Shown in pieces: positions 24,629-32,590 of a DNA stretch of 43,173 nt. The notes under the pieces were generated by a model. It did not search any database and had not been told where the DNA came from. It saw only the letters and a program-made list of their open reading frames with translations. Within the stretch, counting starts at the first letter, position 1. Each line of letters begins with the position of its first letter. The position numbers and the translations under genes were made by a program. Source of the DNA: Proteobacteria bacterium CAG:495 (GTDB lineage: Bacteria; Pseudomonadota; Alphaproteobacteria; RF32; CAG-239); NCBI GenBank assembly GCA_000432275.1, contig HF995285.1:23415-66587 (forward strand), read 5' to 3'.

Positions 24629-25155
24629 TCTTTCCGCCTCTCAAACCATTCATCCGACTTGGCTTTTGTGTTTACCTCCCATAGGTATTCAAACCGCTCT
24701 ACATACTCTGCTATTGCCTTTTTATTGCGTAAAATAAACAAACAGTTTTCGCTGTTTTTGTGCGTAGCGGCATCCGTCCAGTTATAAGAACCTGTAACCA
24801 CTTTCGCACTGTCAAAAATCGCCACCTTATTATGCTCAATCTTATGCTTACTGTTCACGCGGATATTAAGCCCATATGCGTACAAATCGCTCACGGTAGA
24901 GTATTTGCCTACCGCCTGTAGCTTATCCGTTAGAATGCGTATTTTAAGCCCTCTGTCGTGCGCACGTTTTAAAGCCGCCGTAATTTCCTTATTGCTTATA
25001 GAATAAACAGCGGCATCTACGCTTTCTTCGGCGTTGTCTATTAGCTCTATAATCCTTCGCTCACAATCCAGCGAGGGCGTGAAGTAGGGCTTTACCTCCG
25101 CCAGCGCTGGTATAGCAAAACATAAAAACAGCAGGGCTAAACTAAGTTTTCTCAT
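24625..25155 (-). CDS. Exported phospholipase-D-family nuclease (Nuc-like, single HKD)
   Basis: A 176-residue protein with a signal peptide (MRKLSLALLFLCFAIPALA) and one HKD motif: His108-x-Lys110-x4-Asp115 followed by GSYNWT, as in the small Nuc endonucleases of plasmids such as pKM101, which act as dimers. Expected location is periplasm or outside. Overlaps the preceding membrane-protein gene by 14 bases. Possible roles are degradation of incoming DNA or an entry/exclusion function; the substrate could also be lipid. Confidence 0.82.
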   Translation of the reverse strand: MRKLSLALLFLCFAIPALAEVKPYFTPSLDCERRIIELIDNAEESVDAAVYSISNKEITAALKRAHDRGLKIRILTDKLQAVGKYSTVSDLYAYGLNIRVNSKHKIEHNKVAIFDSAKVVTGSYNWTDAATHKNSENCLFILRNKKAIAEYVERFEYLWEVNTKAKSDEWFERRKE

Positions 25156-25741
25156 TATTTTTCACAATCACTTGCAGGCAGCTTAGCCACTCGTTTGCTT
25201 TGCCCGTATTCACGCTATCGACCAAACTGCCTGTTTTTGCGTAGCCATCGCTTATAGCTATGGCAAGGTGGGGGTTGTATACATCGTTAAATGTCAACAG
25301 TATGCTTATGCGCTTAGTAAAGTTATGGTGCTTTTGTTTGCCCGATAAACCGCCAGCCAGTGCCCCGATACCACCCAGCGCTAAACCTCCTACAACACCT
25401 CTGCTTAACTGGCTAGTGGCGCTGGTAGTCGTTACCGCTTCGCCAGTTCGCGAAAGCTCTACCGCCAGCAAATCCTTATATGGCACGATATGGCTAACGG
25501 GTTGCTCAAGCCCTTTCGTAAAATAGCAAATCCGCTTAGCTTTATCATCCAACGCCAGCGCCGTTTTACCGTCATCGCCAACCAATTTATGACTAACGGT
25601 AAAATCTTCTAACTTACCGATTCGGCTATGAAGTCGCCATTTGCAGAACTCTCGATAGGCGAACCAAAGTAACCCAATGGCAACGCAGGCTATGATGATT
25701 TCAATAATGTTGCTAAAAAACCAAAAGATAAAATCCCACAT
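25142..25741 (-). CDS. Membrane protein with Gly-rich hydrophobic segment, unknown function
   Basis: 199 residues: one N-terminal membrane helix (about 8-28), a soluble region (about 40-105), then a Gly-rich hydrophobic stretch RGVVGGLALGGIGALAGGLSG (about 114-134) like a glycine zipper, and a C-terminal domain. Middle gene of an operon with the 212-residue membrane protein and the exported PLD nuclease. I recognise no family; the Gly-rich helix could insert in a membrane. Confidence 0.6.
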   Translation of the reverse strand: MWDFIFWFFSNIIEIIIACVAIGLLWFAYREFCKWRLHSRIGKLEDFTVSHKLVGDDGKTALALDDKAKRICYFTKGLEQPVSHIVPYKDLLAVELSRTGEAVTTTSATSQLSRGVVGGLALGGIGALAGGLSGKQKHHNFTKRISILLTFNDVYNPHLAIAISDGYAKTGSLVDSVNTGKANEWLSCLQVIVKNNEKT

Positions 25742-25744
25742 AGC

Positions 25745-26383
25745 CTACATCCACTTCCAGCTTATTTGGTCGCTCTGCCAGTCATAGCTAGACATACCGA
25801 TAACCCTAAAAAGCTCTTTACCCGTAGCACCAAGCTTTTTATGTTCTGCAGTTACAAACACATCTACTTTTTCATCGGCGGGTTGTCTGCCTTGCTTTAC
25901 AAGGTCATCAACAATCGCTTTAACCGTATGCATTGCAATTTTACGGGCGGAATCGTTTGTTACACCCTCATTGATGTATACGCTCAACTGATACCAGTTA
26001 TTGCTTACGGTATCTATTTTAAACCCTGAAACGTGCGCCAAGATATAAGCATCCATTTTATCTAGCACTTCCGTTTGCAGTTTTTCTTTTACCTCGGCAT
26101 TTTTGCGTTCTTCGGCTGCTTTGGCTTCTGCGTTGGCTTTTGTCTTAGCTTCTTGCGCTATAATCTCGCGCTGGGCTTGCGCGACTTCTTCCTTTTGCCG
26201 TTCTTCTAAACGCTCTGGCATACTTATACCGCTACTAATAGCGGCAATAATCACGAGTATTGGTAGCGTAACCCTAAGCGTTTGTAGTCTGCCTTTTGCT
26301 TGAGGTACGAGCTTTGGGAATATCAGTCCGATTGGGATATAAAGTAAGGCGATAACGCCTAAAGTTTGTAATATGTTTTCCAT
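25745..26383 (-). CDS. Membrane protein with coiled-coil domain, unknown function
   Basis: 212 residues with two N-terminal membrane helices (about 5-25 and 38-55), an Ala/Glu/Lys-rich coiled coil (about 58-112) and a mixed C-terminal domain (about 113-212). First gene of the four-gene operon that ends with the 51-residue protein. An inverted-repeat leader (26394-26516) lies directly before its start. Not recognised; possibly part of an envelope complex with the next gene product. Confidence 0.6.
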   Translation of the reverse strand: MENILQTLGVIALLYIPIGLIFPKLVPQAKGRLQTLRVTLPILVIIAAISSGISMPERLEERQKEEVAQAQREIIAQEAKTKANAEAKAAEERKNAEVKEKLQTEVLDKMDAYILAHVSGFKIDTVSNNWYQLSVYINEGVTNDSARKIAMHTVKAIVDDLVKQGRQPADEKVDVFVTAEHKKLGATGKELFRVIGMSSYDWQSDQISWKWM

Positions 26384-26393
26384 AGTCTTTTTT

Positions 26394-26516
26394 CCTTTCT
26401 AGTTGCACAACAGCCGCTTGATGAAGGCGGCTGGGAGTTGGTAACTATACTAGGATAGTGCGACTTATTGACTCGGAAGCTTATTAGGTCGCCTCCCAGC
26501 CATAAGACTAGAAAGG
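26394..26516. repeat. Nested inverted repeats upstream of the membrane-protein operon
   Basis: Outer arms CCTTTCTAGT (26394-26403) and ACTAGAAAGG (26507-26516) and inner arms GGCTGGGAG (26429-26437) and CTCCCAGCC (26493-26501) are all perfect. CAGCCGC (26411-26417) can pair instead with GCGGCTG (26427-26433), giving two exclusive folds. It could be a regulatory leader or a rolling-circle origin for the nearby replication protein. Confidence 0.6.
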
Positions 26517-26558
26517 CAAACCAAAGTTTCGTTTTGATTAAGAACGCCTAGTAAAGGG

Positions 26559-26597
26559 TTACCACACCCCGCGCGGTCATCATCCGCGACAGGGTAA
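26559..26597. repeat. Hairpin just downstream of the replication gene
   Basis: TTACC (26559-26563)/GGTAA (26593-26597) enclose CGCGG (26572-26576)/CCGCG (26584-26588) with loop TCATCAT. GC-rich in an AT-rich element. No T run follows on either strand, so it is not a typical terminator; a replication-origin hairpin is possible. Confidence 0.45.
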
Positions 26598-26654
26598 TTA
26601 TACTTATGTTTTTCATAAAGGTAAAGTTTTTTGACCTATTTTATCCTCCTATAT

Positions 26655-27722
26655 TCAAATACTTTCATTTCTAAAACCCCTACAGGGGTTTCCTAGGGGT
26701 TTAGCTAGGGGTTTTTCTTGCTCTACTAAATCCTTTCGTATGCAAACAAAACTGCGGTATATCAGTCCGCCGCGTAGCTCTATTTTATCTATGTCTTTTT
26801 TGAGGCGGGCATAGTAATTGCTGTTTTTTGATAATTGCTCCTTGAAGCTCCGTACGCTACTTGCCTCAACTATCATTGCAAACGCGGCAATCTGCATTGC
26901 TCTTGCATCTTTAAACCCAGCGCTTTTAATGCTATGAAGCAACAGGCTTGGCTCTTCCTCCATCAAAGCTATAATGTTTTGTGAGGGCGCTATGTAAACA
27001 TCCCAAGAGCGCAGTAACAGCCGCCGCGCTATATTCATATCAAACAGCCCCCTAAGGCACGTAGATTTTAGGTCAAACTCTACCTCTGCTGAACGCTTGT
27101 TAATCTCGCCCTTGGTATTTAGTCGCAGTTCTATACGCAATATATCTTGTCCGCGCGGCACACCCGTAAACTTGTCTTTTTGAAGCTCTTTTGCCTTATC
27201 ATAAAAGGTCAAGCCAAAGTTTTTCGTTTGGTAGGTTACCTGTTCGCCCTCGTTAGCATAATTTACCTTTGTACTACGGATTCGCTTAGAAACATCAAGC
27301 TTTGCCAGCTTTTCTATGATAAACCGCGCTGGTATATCCAGCAGTATATTTTTGCCGTAATGGATTTTGATAACCTCGGCATTACTAAGGTAGGCTTTTT
27401 CTACCTTAATACCCATATCCGCCAGTCTGCAATAAAGGCACCCTACAAAGTGGTCGTAGTCGCCGTTGCTCAGTTCCTCATAGTTATTGCCAAAGCATAG
27501 CTTAGGTGCGGAAAACTCGACCTTTAAGCCAACATCATAGCCGCTTACCATATTGTAATATCCTAAAGTCAAGCGGGGAAAATAGCCCTTTGCGCCGTTA
27601 ATCGGCTTATTAAGGACGCATTTAGCCCCGTTCCTTGCAGTACCCGCGTGCGGTGTAAAAGCCTCTGGGTGCATAATCTCAAAGCTCCGCTCTGGCATTA
27701 TTAAGGCTATCGTATCTATCAT
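26655..27722 (-). CDS. Phage/plasmid replication protein, gpII/gpX-like
   Basis: A 355-residue protein with the family's start MIDTI and features KGYFPRLTLGYYN, LKVEFSAPKLCFGNNYEEL, DLKSTCLRGLFDMNIA, and a C-terminal YYARLKKDIDKIELRGGL. This is the pattern of filamentous-phage-type replication initiators (phage/plasmid replication protein II/X, Phage_CRI), which nick an origin for rolling-circle replication. It implies the excised element can replicate. Start overlaps the SpoVG-like gene by 44 bases, in the same operon. The catalytic Tyr cannot be assigned by eye. Confidence 0.75.
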   Translation of the reverse strand: MIDTIALIMPERSFEIMHPEAFTPHAGTARNGAKCVLNKPINGAKGYFPRLTLGYYNMVSGYDVGLKVEFSAPKLCFGNNYEELSNGDYDHFVGCLYCRLADMGIKVEKAYLSNAEVIKIHYGKNILLDIPARFIIEKLAKLDVSKRIRSTKVNYANEGEQVTYQTKNFGLTFYDKAKELQKDKFTGVPRGQDILRIELRLNTKGEINKRSAEVEFDLKSTCLRGLFDMNIARRLLLRSWDVYIAPSQNIIALMEEEPSLLLHSIKSAGFKDARAMQIAAFAMIVEASSVRSFKEQLSKNSNYYARLKKDIDKIELRGGLIYRSFVCIRKDLVEQEKPLAKPLGNPCRGFRNESI

Positions 27723-27978
27723 CGTTCAACTTCTTCATTACATCTTTTAACTTTTCAAAAATGGCATTCTCTATATCCCTCCCAAGCTCGTTGCTTATGG
27801 GGTGGTATAAATGCCGCTCTGATTTCGTAGGATAGGTTATACGATAACCGCCTGTTAGCTTTTTATGGATGCCTATACACCCTAGAAACAATTTGTTATC
27901 AAAAGTAATGCTGGCAAAACCAATTAACCCATCGCGCGGCTTGATAAAATCGATATTTACCTCGGTTATCGCGCTCAT
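27679..27978 (-). CDS. SpoVG-like protein
   Basis: 99 residues: VNIDFIKPRDGLIGFASITFDN and GGYRITYPTKSERHLYHPISNELGRDIENAIFEKL match the SpoVG fold (short beta-rich domain followed by a helix). SpoVG proteins bind nucleic acids and occur on phages and plasmids as well as chromosomes. Sits in the replication operon, overlapping the zinc-ribbon gene (ATGA) and the rep gene; a role as an ssDNA-binding or regulatory factor is an inference. Confidence 0.72.
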   Translation of the reverse strand: MSAITEVNIDFIKPRDGLIGFASITFDNKLFLGCIGIHKKLTGGYRITYPTKSERHLYHPISNELGRDIENAIFEKLKDVMKKLNDDRYDSLNNARAEL

Positions 27979-28142
27979 TTTTCTACCCCTCTCATAAACT
28001 TACCGCAAACAGGGCAACGGTGTGTTTGGGTTACACGCCCGTTTTTGTTATCTTTCGGAGGTAGGGTGTTATCGTTTGCCGCTGGCTTTTGCTTTGGCGG
28101 GTTGTTTTTTACGATTATTCGTACAAGTATTTCTTTTATCAT
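27975..28142 (-). CDS. 55-residue CxxC protein
   Basis: ATG at 28142 follows AAAGG by eight bases; the frame ends with TGA overlapping the SpoVG-like ATG (ATGA). The C-terminal half has THRCPVCGKFM, half of a zinc knuckle (Cys43, Cys46), after a basic Pro/Lys-rich middle. Its first 74 bases overlap the 87-residue gene in another frame. Two Cys suggest dimeric zinc binding. The coupled start and stop support reality; it could still be chance. Confidence 0.5.
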   Translation of the reverse strand: MIKEILVRIIVKNNPPKQKPAANDNTLPPKDNKNGRVTQTHRCPVCGKFMRGVEK

Positions 28143-28332
28143 CGTCATTGCCTTTCATCACGTATTTGTTACTTCGTTTGATGCGCAAGTCGATTTGTAA
28201 AAGCAAGCTGTATAAGCCAACAAGATTATCAACTGCTCTATCTACCTTTTCATCGGTAAGCTGGTTATTATACTTGTTCGCAATCGCGGTATGTAAATCT
28301 GACTTTTGCATACCTTGATAAAAGACATACAT
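28069..28332 (-). CDS. 87-residue basic protein, unknown function
   Basis: An N-terminal helical part (about 8-55) followed by a Lys-rich tail (NNRKKQPAKAKASGKR), suggesting nucleic-acid binding. Start uncertain: ATG 28332 and ATG 28311 both lack a well-placed ribosome binding site. First gene of the SpoVG-rep operon, with 11-bp iterons just upstream. Confidence 0.5.
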   Translation of the reverse strand: MYVFYQGMQKSDLHTAIANKYNNQLTDEKVDRAVDNLVGLYSLLLQIDLRIKRSNKYVMKGNDDDKRNTCTNNRKKQPAKAKASGKR

Positions 28333-28361
28333 TTGAAAATTAAGGGAAAAAGATTGTGTTC

Positions 28362-28394
28362 AAGGTAAATTTAAGGCATTTTTAAGGTAAATTA
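28362..28394. repeat. Three 11-bp iterons in front of the replication operon
   Basis: AAGGTAAATTT (28362), AAGGCATTTTT (28373) and AAGGTAAATTA (28384) follow each other exactly 11 bp apart, one helical turn each. They lie 30-62 bp upstream of the first gene and overlap the end of the next gene's stop codon. Iterated sites of this kind are typical of replication or copy-control operators. Confidence 0.6.
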
Positions 28395-29054
28395 GCCCTC
28401 TTTTTTACTTTTTACGAACATTTTACGTAGGTCAAAAGGCGGTAATTTTTCTTCATCTATGTCTTTTTTGTACACAGGGTTCCTTAAATATAAACCTGCA
28501 TTAGAGTTTAATTGTTTAGGAAAAAATAGCCTGCCAAAACCATTGTTAAGCTTCAAATTGCTTATAAAGGTATAGGTATCATTATGAGTAATAATTTTTG
28601 CATTTTTAAACTCTTCTCGTAGTACACGGCGATTAGGATGCTCTATAAGGTAACGTAGGATTTGCCCTACGGACTTATCTTCTTGTACCTTAGCGAAAAG
28701 TAGAAAGCCGTTGATAAGCAGTTCACCCTCGGAATTGCACTCAAGCCAGAATATAGGCACTTCTGTTTGTGCTTTTTCAATGCTATATTTCGATTTTAAC
28801 TCATTGTAATAAGTATCAAAACCATATCCTACTAGATAACCGTAGCTTGCATCAATATCTCGTTCAATAACTCTCTTTTCCATCAATCCACGCAAGATAG
28901 AAGAAATGTCCAATGACGTTAAACCCTCGATAAACACCTCTTCTTCTTTTAAAGCAAAACAAGGATGATTGGCAAGGGCGTGTATGCGATTCTGGAATGC
29001 AACCTTTTCCTTTATAACCTCCATAACTGCTAAAATCTTACTTTCTACACTCAT
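28392..29054 (-). CDS. 220-residue protein of unknown function, possible winged-helix regulator
   Basis: No signal or membrane segment. The N-terminal half (VIERDIDASYGYLVGYGFDTYY) and the segment VGQILRYLIEHPNRRVLREEFKN look like winged-helix elements, the latter like response-regulator-type DNA-binding domains. Lies between the replication operon and the DUF6602-like gene (27-base gap), possibly cotranscribed with it. Function unknown. Confidence 0.55.
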   Translation of the reverse strand: MSVESKILAVMEVIKEKVAFQNRIHALANHPCFALKEEEVFIEGLTSLDISSILRGLMEKRVIERDIDASYGYLVGYGFDTYYNELKSKYSIEKAQTEVPIFWLECNSEGELLINGFLLFAKVQEDKSVGQILRYLIEHPNRRVLREEFKNAKIITHNDTYTFISNLKLNNGFGRLFFPKQLNSNAGLYLRNPVYKKDIDEEKLPPFDLRKMFVKSKKEG

Positions 29055-29081
29055 TATTTCATCACATCCTTTTAAAAACTT

Positions 29082-30383
29082 TTATTTTTTCTTATCGCAT
29101 TTCGGACATCCAGAAATAAGCTTCTCCTTGACCGTATAGTAATATGGTATCCAAATAACCATACCTCCGCATTCAATTGAATCATACGCGAGGGATTTCA
29201 CAGACTTTCCTTGAAAAGTACTATCCATCAGCAAAATATCTTTGAGTTCGTGTTTTTCAGGATTATATATCCTTACATCCATAGGTTGCTTAGCATATGA
29301 TTCCAAGTTTTCTGGCTTTTCGTAAGCTATATCTATGGCTTTTATCCAGTTTATGGGCTGTGTATTTTTGCAAAATTCAACAATTTTTTCCAAAGCTTCT
29401 TTTGAAATTTTTCTCAGGAATGTCCCGTGTTTCTCACATTCTCCTGTTTCTCTAAAATGTCCGAACGAGAATTTATAGGATAAATCTTCAGCCGTTACGG
29501 GCAGATTAAAATAAGACCCTATATTTACTTCTTGAGATTTTGTAGTGCTTAACAATGTAGTTAATACGCTATAAAACTGATATAAGCACAAAGATTCTCT
29601 ATCTGGAAATCCGTGTATCTTAACTTCACTTATCTGCGCAAGATAGTAGTTGAGAGCGGAAGAAAGCCTTTCATTTCCATAAAGGAACATTCCTTGATTC
29701 AAAACAATAACACAGTTACACCACTCAGTATTGGTGTGTTTTTTTGCATAATCTTCCAATTCATTGACTACATCAAGCCATTCCATATCACTATCGTAAG
29801 CAAATAGAATTCCAAAGCCTCTATTGGTTTCCAATTCGTTACCTATATTTATAAATGGTTTTCTATTTTGTTCTTTATTTAGTCGTTTAAAAGCAGCTAT
29901 ATTTTCCAATCCATTTTGAATCGTTTCCTTTGTTAATTTTGATTTTACTTGAACGACACCAAGTACACTTTCTATGGGAAAAACTTCATATACCCCCTCT
30001 CTGTTCATAAGGCTTATATTATTAGCTCTATCAAATAGCACTATATCCATCTCAGGGCTTAAGTGCCCTGAACTTGATGCTATCCTGACTCTACTTTCAG
30101 AAATACCATATTTATGGGGAATATAACCTGTTTTTGTAAGAAACTTCCAAAGTAAAGTTTCTCTTATATCCCCAACATCTCGCGGATGTTTAATGTCCTT
30201 AGACTCTTCATATGCTTTAAGCATATTTTCTTGATGATAGATAAATTCTCTTTCTAATCCGTGAAACTCAGCCTCTTTGTTTCTTACTTTGATAGCATCT
30301 TTTGCTTGCTTGGTTAAATACTCTCTTGTTCGAGCCTCTCTATCTTTATCTTCCTTAGACATTTTTACTTTTTTCTGTGCCAT
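29082..30383 (-). CDS. DUF6602-like protein with PD-(D/E)XK-type nuclease motif
   Basis: 433 residues from ATG 30383 (GGAG nine bases upstream; the 27-codon upstream extension has no ribosome binding site). A charged helical N-terminus is followed by RETLLWKFL (Glu75), MDIVLFD (Asp113), IESVLGVVQVKSKL (Glu138, Gln145-x-Lys147), the order E...D...(E/Q)xK of restriction-like nucleases and of DUF6602. The C-terminal half (about 200-433) is unrecognised and ends with GCPKCDKKK. Divergent from the KAP NTPase gene, 125 bases apart. A defence-related DNA or RNA nuclease is the best guess. Confidence 0.65.
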   Translation of the reverse strand: MAQKKVKMSKEDKDREARTREYLTKQAKDAIKVRNKEAEFHGLEREFIYHQENMLKAYEESKDIKHPRDVGDIRETLLWKFLTKTGYIPHKYGISESRVRIASSSGHLSPEMDIVLFDRANNISLMNREGVYEVFPIESVLGVVQVKSKLTKETIQNGLENIAAFKRLNKEQNRKPFINIGNELETNRGFGILFAYDSDMEWLDVVNELEDYAKKHTNTEWCNCVIVLNQGMFLYGNERLSSALNYYLAQISEVKIHGFPDRESLCLYQFYSVLTTLLSTTKSQEVNIGSYFNLPVTAEDLSYKFSFGHFRETGECEKHGTFLRKISKEALEKIVEFCKNTQPINWIKAIDIAYEKPENLESYAKQPMDVRIYNPEKHELKDILLMDSTFQGKSVKSLAYDSIECGGMVIWIPYYYTVKEKLISGCPKCDKKK

Positions 30384-30508
30384 TTTTATATTCTCCACCG
30401 CAGATTTAAAATGATTTATTTTTAAAACTTTTATATTTATATATCTTATTGTAAAATACACCATAATTTAGAAATATTGCAAGTTATTAACGCAGAAAGA
30501 GTATAGAA

Positions 30509-32575
30509 ATGAACAAAAACCTTTTAGATGATAAACCAATACTTGACCCAAAGGATGACCTTTTAGGGCACGATAAGTTTGCGGAAGATATTGCAAAACT
30601 TCTTGCTTCACAACCAAAAGCCGCCAACTTCGTTTTATCTATAAATGGAGAGTGGGGCGCTGGTAAATCAAGCTGTGTAAATATGATTAAGTATTTTCTT
30701 AATAAAGACCATAAGAAGAAAGTTATATTTTCCGATTTTTCACCTTGGTTTTTTAATGGAGAGCAAGAGGCTCTGTTAAAAGAGTTTTTATCTGTTCTAT
30801 TTAGAGCAACTGATAATCTGCTCAGTTTATCAGCAACCGCTGCAAAAACTGTATATGAAGAGTTTAATTCCTTATTAAGATGCTTAAAGTTTGGAGTTTC
30901 TATTCCCTCTATTCCTGTTATAGGGATTCCTGAGGCTAGTATGGAAGTAGATTTTAGCCAATTACCTAAAGCAGAAGACCCTACCATTTTTGAATTAAAA
31001 GATAAAATCAGTAAAAGGCTTGCTTCTAACTCAAGGAAAATCATCATTTTTATTGACGACCTTGATAGGCTTAACAAAACGGAAGTATTGCAAATTTTTG
31101 GGCTCATAAAAGTCGTGGCTGATTTTCCTAATGTTATTTATGTTCTTTCCTGCGATAAAGGGGTTTTATGTGATATTTTACAAGTAGAACAAGGGATAGA
31201 GGGAGAAAAATATCTTGAAAAGATAATACAGCTCCCACTAGACTTGCCATTGCCAGAAACTAAGCATTTACGCGCGCTCCTATTTGATGGCATTGACTTT
31301 GGTAAAAAAGATGATGAGCTGTCAGCAATACGAAGCTACTATCAGCACGGCATTAAACAAACCTTGAATACTCCCAGAAAAGTTAAACGATTCCGCCAAA
31401 ACTTTGATACCCTTTATAACTTAACCAAAGATGAAGTGTTCGCAGCTGACTTCTATGCCTTGACTTTCCTTAGGTTGTTTGCGCCTAAATCATATCAAAT
31501 TATAAAAGATAACATCGGGTGGTTAGCAATGCCTGATACGCCTGATAGAAACCATTACGGGATGTTTGAGGTAAAGAATTCTGGTTTGTATGACAGGGCT
31601 CATAACTTACTTGATATGTTGCACAAAGAGAACTCAGATATTCAAAAGGACGACTGGAAGCATTTTATCGGTACAATGTTTCCTAATATGATTTATGTCC
31701 TTTCAGAGCAAAAGCCTCAAGTAAAATACAAAGATGAAGACTTTAAAAACAGCCGTATTTTTTGTACAGATGCGTGCTGGGCTTACTTTAAGTTTAATTA
31801 CTATAATCCTAGTATTACACGGCAGGAATTCAACAAGATGCTCGCCTCAATCAAAAAGAAAGGAGATTTTACAAAATATATTAAAGCCAACTTACCTTTG
31901 AAAAAATTTGATGAGCATAGTTTGTCTTTCAGAATGTTAGAGGCTATGCGTTATAACTATAGGAAAGACATACCTGTCAATAAGATGAAGCTTATTATTC
32001 CAGACATACTCAAATCAGGCTTTACTTATGACACTGAGTATGATGTTACATATGATTTTTTTAGGACAACAAATTCTTCTACTGCAGAAATACTTGTGTC
32101 TATTTACTTTAGGGCTCTTAATACCCCAAAGGAACGTACAGAATTGCTTTTAAAACTGATGCCTGAAGCTGACTTGGCTTTCTTATGTTATTATGTAAGA
32201 TATGATGAAAGTTTTTGGGATACGAAACTTCTTGAAACCGTAAAAAGTCAAATTGCGGCAAGGATTGAAAAAGATAAAGCATCCATACTAATTAAAACAG
32301 GCTTAAAACATATATTAGGAACATACTTGTATCTCTGTCCAGATAAATTTGATGCTTTTATCAAAGGAATAGCCAACACAAATTCTAAGAAAATGCTTGT
32401 AATAAGGGCTCTGTGCCCCGAAATTGTTGGCGGTACTTGGTATACTAATTCAACGTATAAACATCAATCCATTAAAGAACTAGCTGAATCGGTAGATAAA
32501 GCTTCGTTAAGCGATGATGACAAAGAGTTTTTGGAAGAATTCGTTAGAATTCAAAATGACGGTAGTATGGATTAA
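30509..32575 (+). CDS. KAP-family P-loop NTPase
   Basis: A 688-residue STAND-like NTPase. Walker A is GEWGAGKSS (47-55); Walker B is IIIFIDDLDRL (178-188), followed by the sensor region VIYVLSCDKG; the domain is typical of the KAP family (F-plasmid PifA, Kidins220). Unlike many KAP proteins it lacks obvious membrane helices between Walker A and B. The C-terminal half (about 330-688) is helical and unassigned, a possible sensor. KAP NTPases in mobile elements are associated with phage exclusion. The next gene follows by 15 bases. Confidence 0.85.
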   Translation: MNKNLLDDKPILDPKDDLLGHDKFAEDIAKLLASQPKAANFVLSINGEWGAGKSSCVNMIKYFLNKDHKKKVIFSDFSPWFFNGEQEALLKEFLSVLFRATDNLLSLSATAAKTVYEEFNSLLRCLKFGVSIPSIPVIGIPEASMEVDFSQLPKAEDPTIFELKDKISKRLASNSRKIIIFIDDLDRLNKTEVLQIFGLIKVVADFPNVIYVLSCDKGVLCDILQVEQGIEGEKYLEKIIQLPLDLPLPETKHLRALLFDGIDFGKKDDELSAIRSYYQHGIKQTLNTPRKVKRFRQNFDTLYNLTKDEVFAADFYALTFLRLFAPKSYQIIKDNIGWLAMPDTPDRNHYGMFEVKNSGLYDRAHNLLDMLHKENSDIQKDDWKHFIGTMFPNMIYVLSEQKPQVKYKDEDFKNSRIFCTDACWAYFKFNYYNPSITRQEFNKMLASIKKKGDFTKYIKANLPLKKFDEHSLSFRMLEAMRYNYRKDIPVNKMKLIIPDILKSGFTYDTEYDVTYDFFRTTNSSTAEILVSIYFRALNTPKERTELLLKLMPEADLAFLCYYVRYDESFWDTKLLETVKSQIAARIEKDKASILIKTGLKHILGTYLYLCPDKFDAFIKGIANTNSKKMLVIRALCPEIVGGTWYTNSTYKHQSIKELAESVDKASLSDDDKEFLEEFVRIQNDGSMD

Positions 32576-32590
32576 AAGTGAGGAAATAAT

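Noticed and set aside
29613..29807. Small plus-strand frame inside the DUF6602-like gene
   Set aside because: Antisense shadow with no ribosome binding site.
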